64,000 bases of DNA, taken from assembly GCF_021532615.1 (NCBI RefSeq), contig NZ_JAKGAQ010000001.1, positions 930,001 to 994,000 on the forward strand. Direction: 5' to 3'. This DNA is from Octadecabacter dasysiphoniae. GTDB lineage: Bacteria > Pseudomonadota > Alphaproteobacteria > Rhodobacterales > Rhodobacteraceae. This document shows positions 62,756 through 64,000 of this stretch, one piece after another (within the stretch, counting starts at the first letter, position 1; each line of letters begins with the position of its first letter). Under the pieces are notes generated by a model that had not been told where the DNA came from, ran no database searches, and was given only the letters and a program-made list of their open reading frames with translations. The position numbers were made by a program, and so were the translations under genes.

Positions 62756-63949
62756 ATGGGGCTAAAGATGTCTGTTTTCTCAAAAATAATTGCCGCGATT
62801 GTTCTTATCGCTCTGCCGCACGCAGCGTTGGCCGACACGGTTTCAACGGGCAATGGCGATGATACGTTCTTTGCCGGCAGGCTGATCGACCAGTCGATTG
62901 GCACCAACGGGGATACCTTCGTGACAGCGCGTTCTGCACAAGTAGAGGGGGCCGCATCGGGTGATTTGCACGTTTCGGGATTTGACGTCGCGGTCGACGT
63001 TGATGTGGCCGAGGATCTGTATGCAATGGGATCGACCGTTGTGATCCGTGGCACGGTGGCAGAGGATTTATCTGTCATGGCGTTTTCGGCGCGCACCGAA
63101 AGCAGTGCTGAAATTGGTGGTAATGCGCGATTGATGGGCAGTTCGGTCACGCTTGACGGGCCAGTGGCCGGGGCGTTGTCTGTCATCGGGCGCGATGTCA
63201 TTTTGAACGCCAGGATCACCGGGGACGTGCGCATTTCTGCGCAAACGCTTTCCTTCGGGCCGGAAGCGGTGGTGTCCGGTCGTTTGACCTACAGCACTAA
63301 GGAACAGATCACGGTGCCTGCCTACGTCGCACCCGAAGAACGCGTGACGTTCGAACAAGTCACGGGCGCGCAGATATTTGAGGACTGGCGCGACATCGGC
63401 ACCGAAATGCCCGCGTTACCGACCTTTGCGTCAATGATGTTCGGGTTCATCATATCGCTGCTGTTTTTTCTGGCACTTGGCGCGCTTATGCTGGGGTTCA
63501 TGCCCAGACGGCTGGCCCGGTTGCGGCGCAGTGTTGCGCAAGCGCCGGGTCAAACGTTCATGCTGGGTGTGATTGGTCTTTCGATGCTTTTTGGCACGGT
63601 TCCGGTGACGGCGCTTACCATTGTTGGATTGCCCTTTGTGCCGATTGCGTTGCTCGCCATCTTGGTGGCGTGGGTTCTTGGATACGCCTTGGGTGCCTAC
63701 AGCGTCGCGATGCGTGTGTGGGCTGGTCTGGGCGGTGCGGACGACCCGAGCAATTTTGCGCGGCTCGCGATCCTTGCGGCTGCGATCACCTTTATCGCAC
63801 TTCTTAATTTCATCCCTTTTGTGGGATGGGTCGCCAATTATACGCTGGTTTTGCTTGGCATCGGTGCGATGACCCGCGCTGTGCTTCAGTCGCTTATTGG
63901 AAACCCTGATGTGGCCTTCGATGTTGATATGAAGCCGATTGAAGACTGA
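62756..63949 (+). CDS. Exported beta-helix-like protein with a C-terminal membrane domain
   Basis: The 397-residue protein has a signal peptide (MSVFSKIIAAIVLIALPHAALA) and then a repetitive beta region of about 170 residues (VEGAASGDLHVSGFDVAVDVDVAEDLYAMGSTVVIRGTVAEDLSVM...). The latter is like bactofilins and other polymer-forming proteins. Four hydrophobic helices follow (MMFGFIISLLFFLALGALMLGFM onwards). I cannot name a function. Start 62756 has AAGG upstream; 62768 is an alternative. It may be controlled by the FNR box shared with hsp20. Confidence 0.78.
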   Translation: MGLKMSVFSKIIAAIVLIALPHAALADTVSTGNGDDTFFAGRLIDQSIGTNGDTFVTARSAQVEGAASGDLHVSGFDVAVDVDVAEDLYAMGSTVVIRGTVAEDLSVMAFSARTESSAEIGGNARLMGSSVTLDGPVAGALSVIGRDVILNARITGDVRISAQTLSFGPEAVVSGRLTYSTKEQITVPAYVAPEERVTFEQVTGAQIFEDWRDIGTEMPALPTFASMMFGFIISLLFFLALGALMLGFMPRRLARLRRSVAQAPGQTFMLGVIGLSMLFGTVPVTALTIVGLPFVPIALLAILVAWVLGYALGAYSVAMRVWAGLGGADDPSNFARLAILAAAITFIALLNFIPFVGWVANYTLVLLGIGAMTRAVLQSLIGNPDVAFDVDMKPIED

Positions 63950-64000
63950 CCAAATCACAAGGGTGACACCGCAAGCATGCAGGGTTCGGGCGGCATCGCC

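Overview
The window looks like chromosomal DNA of an aerobic marine alphaproteobacterium of the Rhodobacterales (Roseobacter group). The basis is the gene content and order: a monomeric NADP isocitrate dehydrogenase next to hemN/fnrL and ccoNOQP-ccoGHIS, an fdsGBACD soluble formate dehydrogenase, a TRAP transporter, a fused DUF442-sulfide:quinone oxidoreductase and many small LysR-controlled units. No tRNA, rRNA, CRISPR array, insertion sequence or prophage was seen. The species cannot be named from this sequence alone.

Layout. 1-4106: one very large orphan protein, cut by the window edge. 4.2-14.9 kb: small metabolic and envelope units (S41 peptidase, membrane-anchored AraC regulator with a divergent MipA-like outer-membrane protein, LysR with a divergent SbtA-type transporter, a DUF6522-like protein, a YHYH pair, a sterol-desaturase-like enzyme with a divergent LysR, a small exported protein). 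15.0-17.2 kb: icd. 17.4-27.3 kb: the microaerobic respiration block hemN, fnrL, ccoNOQP and ccoGHIS (including the 46-residue ccoS), with three perfect FNR boxes. 27.4-29.0 kb: a sulfatase-family hydrolase. 29.0-35.9 kb: a LysR regulator and fdsGBACD, with the same inverted repeat before the regulator and before fdsG. 36.0-39.1 kb: an unusual trio (unknown protein, membrane protein, Acg-type nitroreductase). 39.1-42.5 kb: a di-heme peroxidase whose 5' end overlaps that of a divergent Sel1-repeat protein, a fatty-acid desaturase and a proline-rich protein. 42.5-50.5 kb: a TRAP transporter, flavin reductase, aldo/keto reductase and flavin-dependent monooxygenase, divergent from a GntR regulator and a Gfo/Idh/MocA protein. 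I read this as a TRAP-type sulfoquinovose monooxygenase cluster. 50.5-53.7 kb: a DUF900 hydrolase and a phytanoyl-CoA dioxygenase-like protein. 53.9-58.3 kb: a sulfide/persulfide oxidation operon. 58.3-64 kb: a low-oxygen and stress island (two universal stress proteins, Hsp20, CbpM, membrane and nuclease-like proteins).

How it fits together. FnrL is encoded in the window, and its consensus site TTGAT-N4-ATCAA occurs at four promoters: hemN/fnrL, ccoN, ccoG, and hsp20 with a divergent exported protein. Near matches lie before the sulfide operon and a universal stress gene. So much of the right half may respond to low oxygen. The sulfonate cluster would release sulfite, the sulfide operon would oxidise reduced sulfur, and formate oxidation would supply NADH; the link between these is inference.
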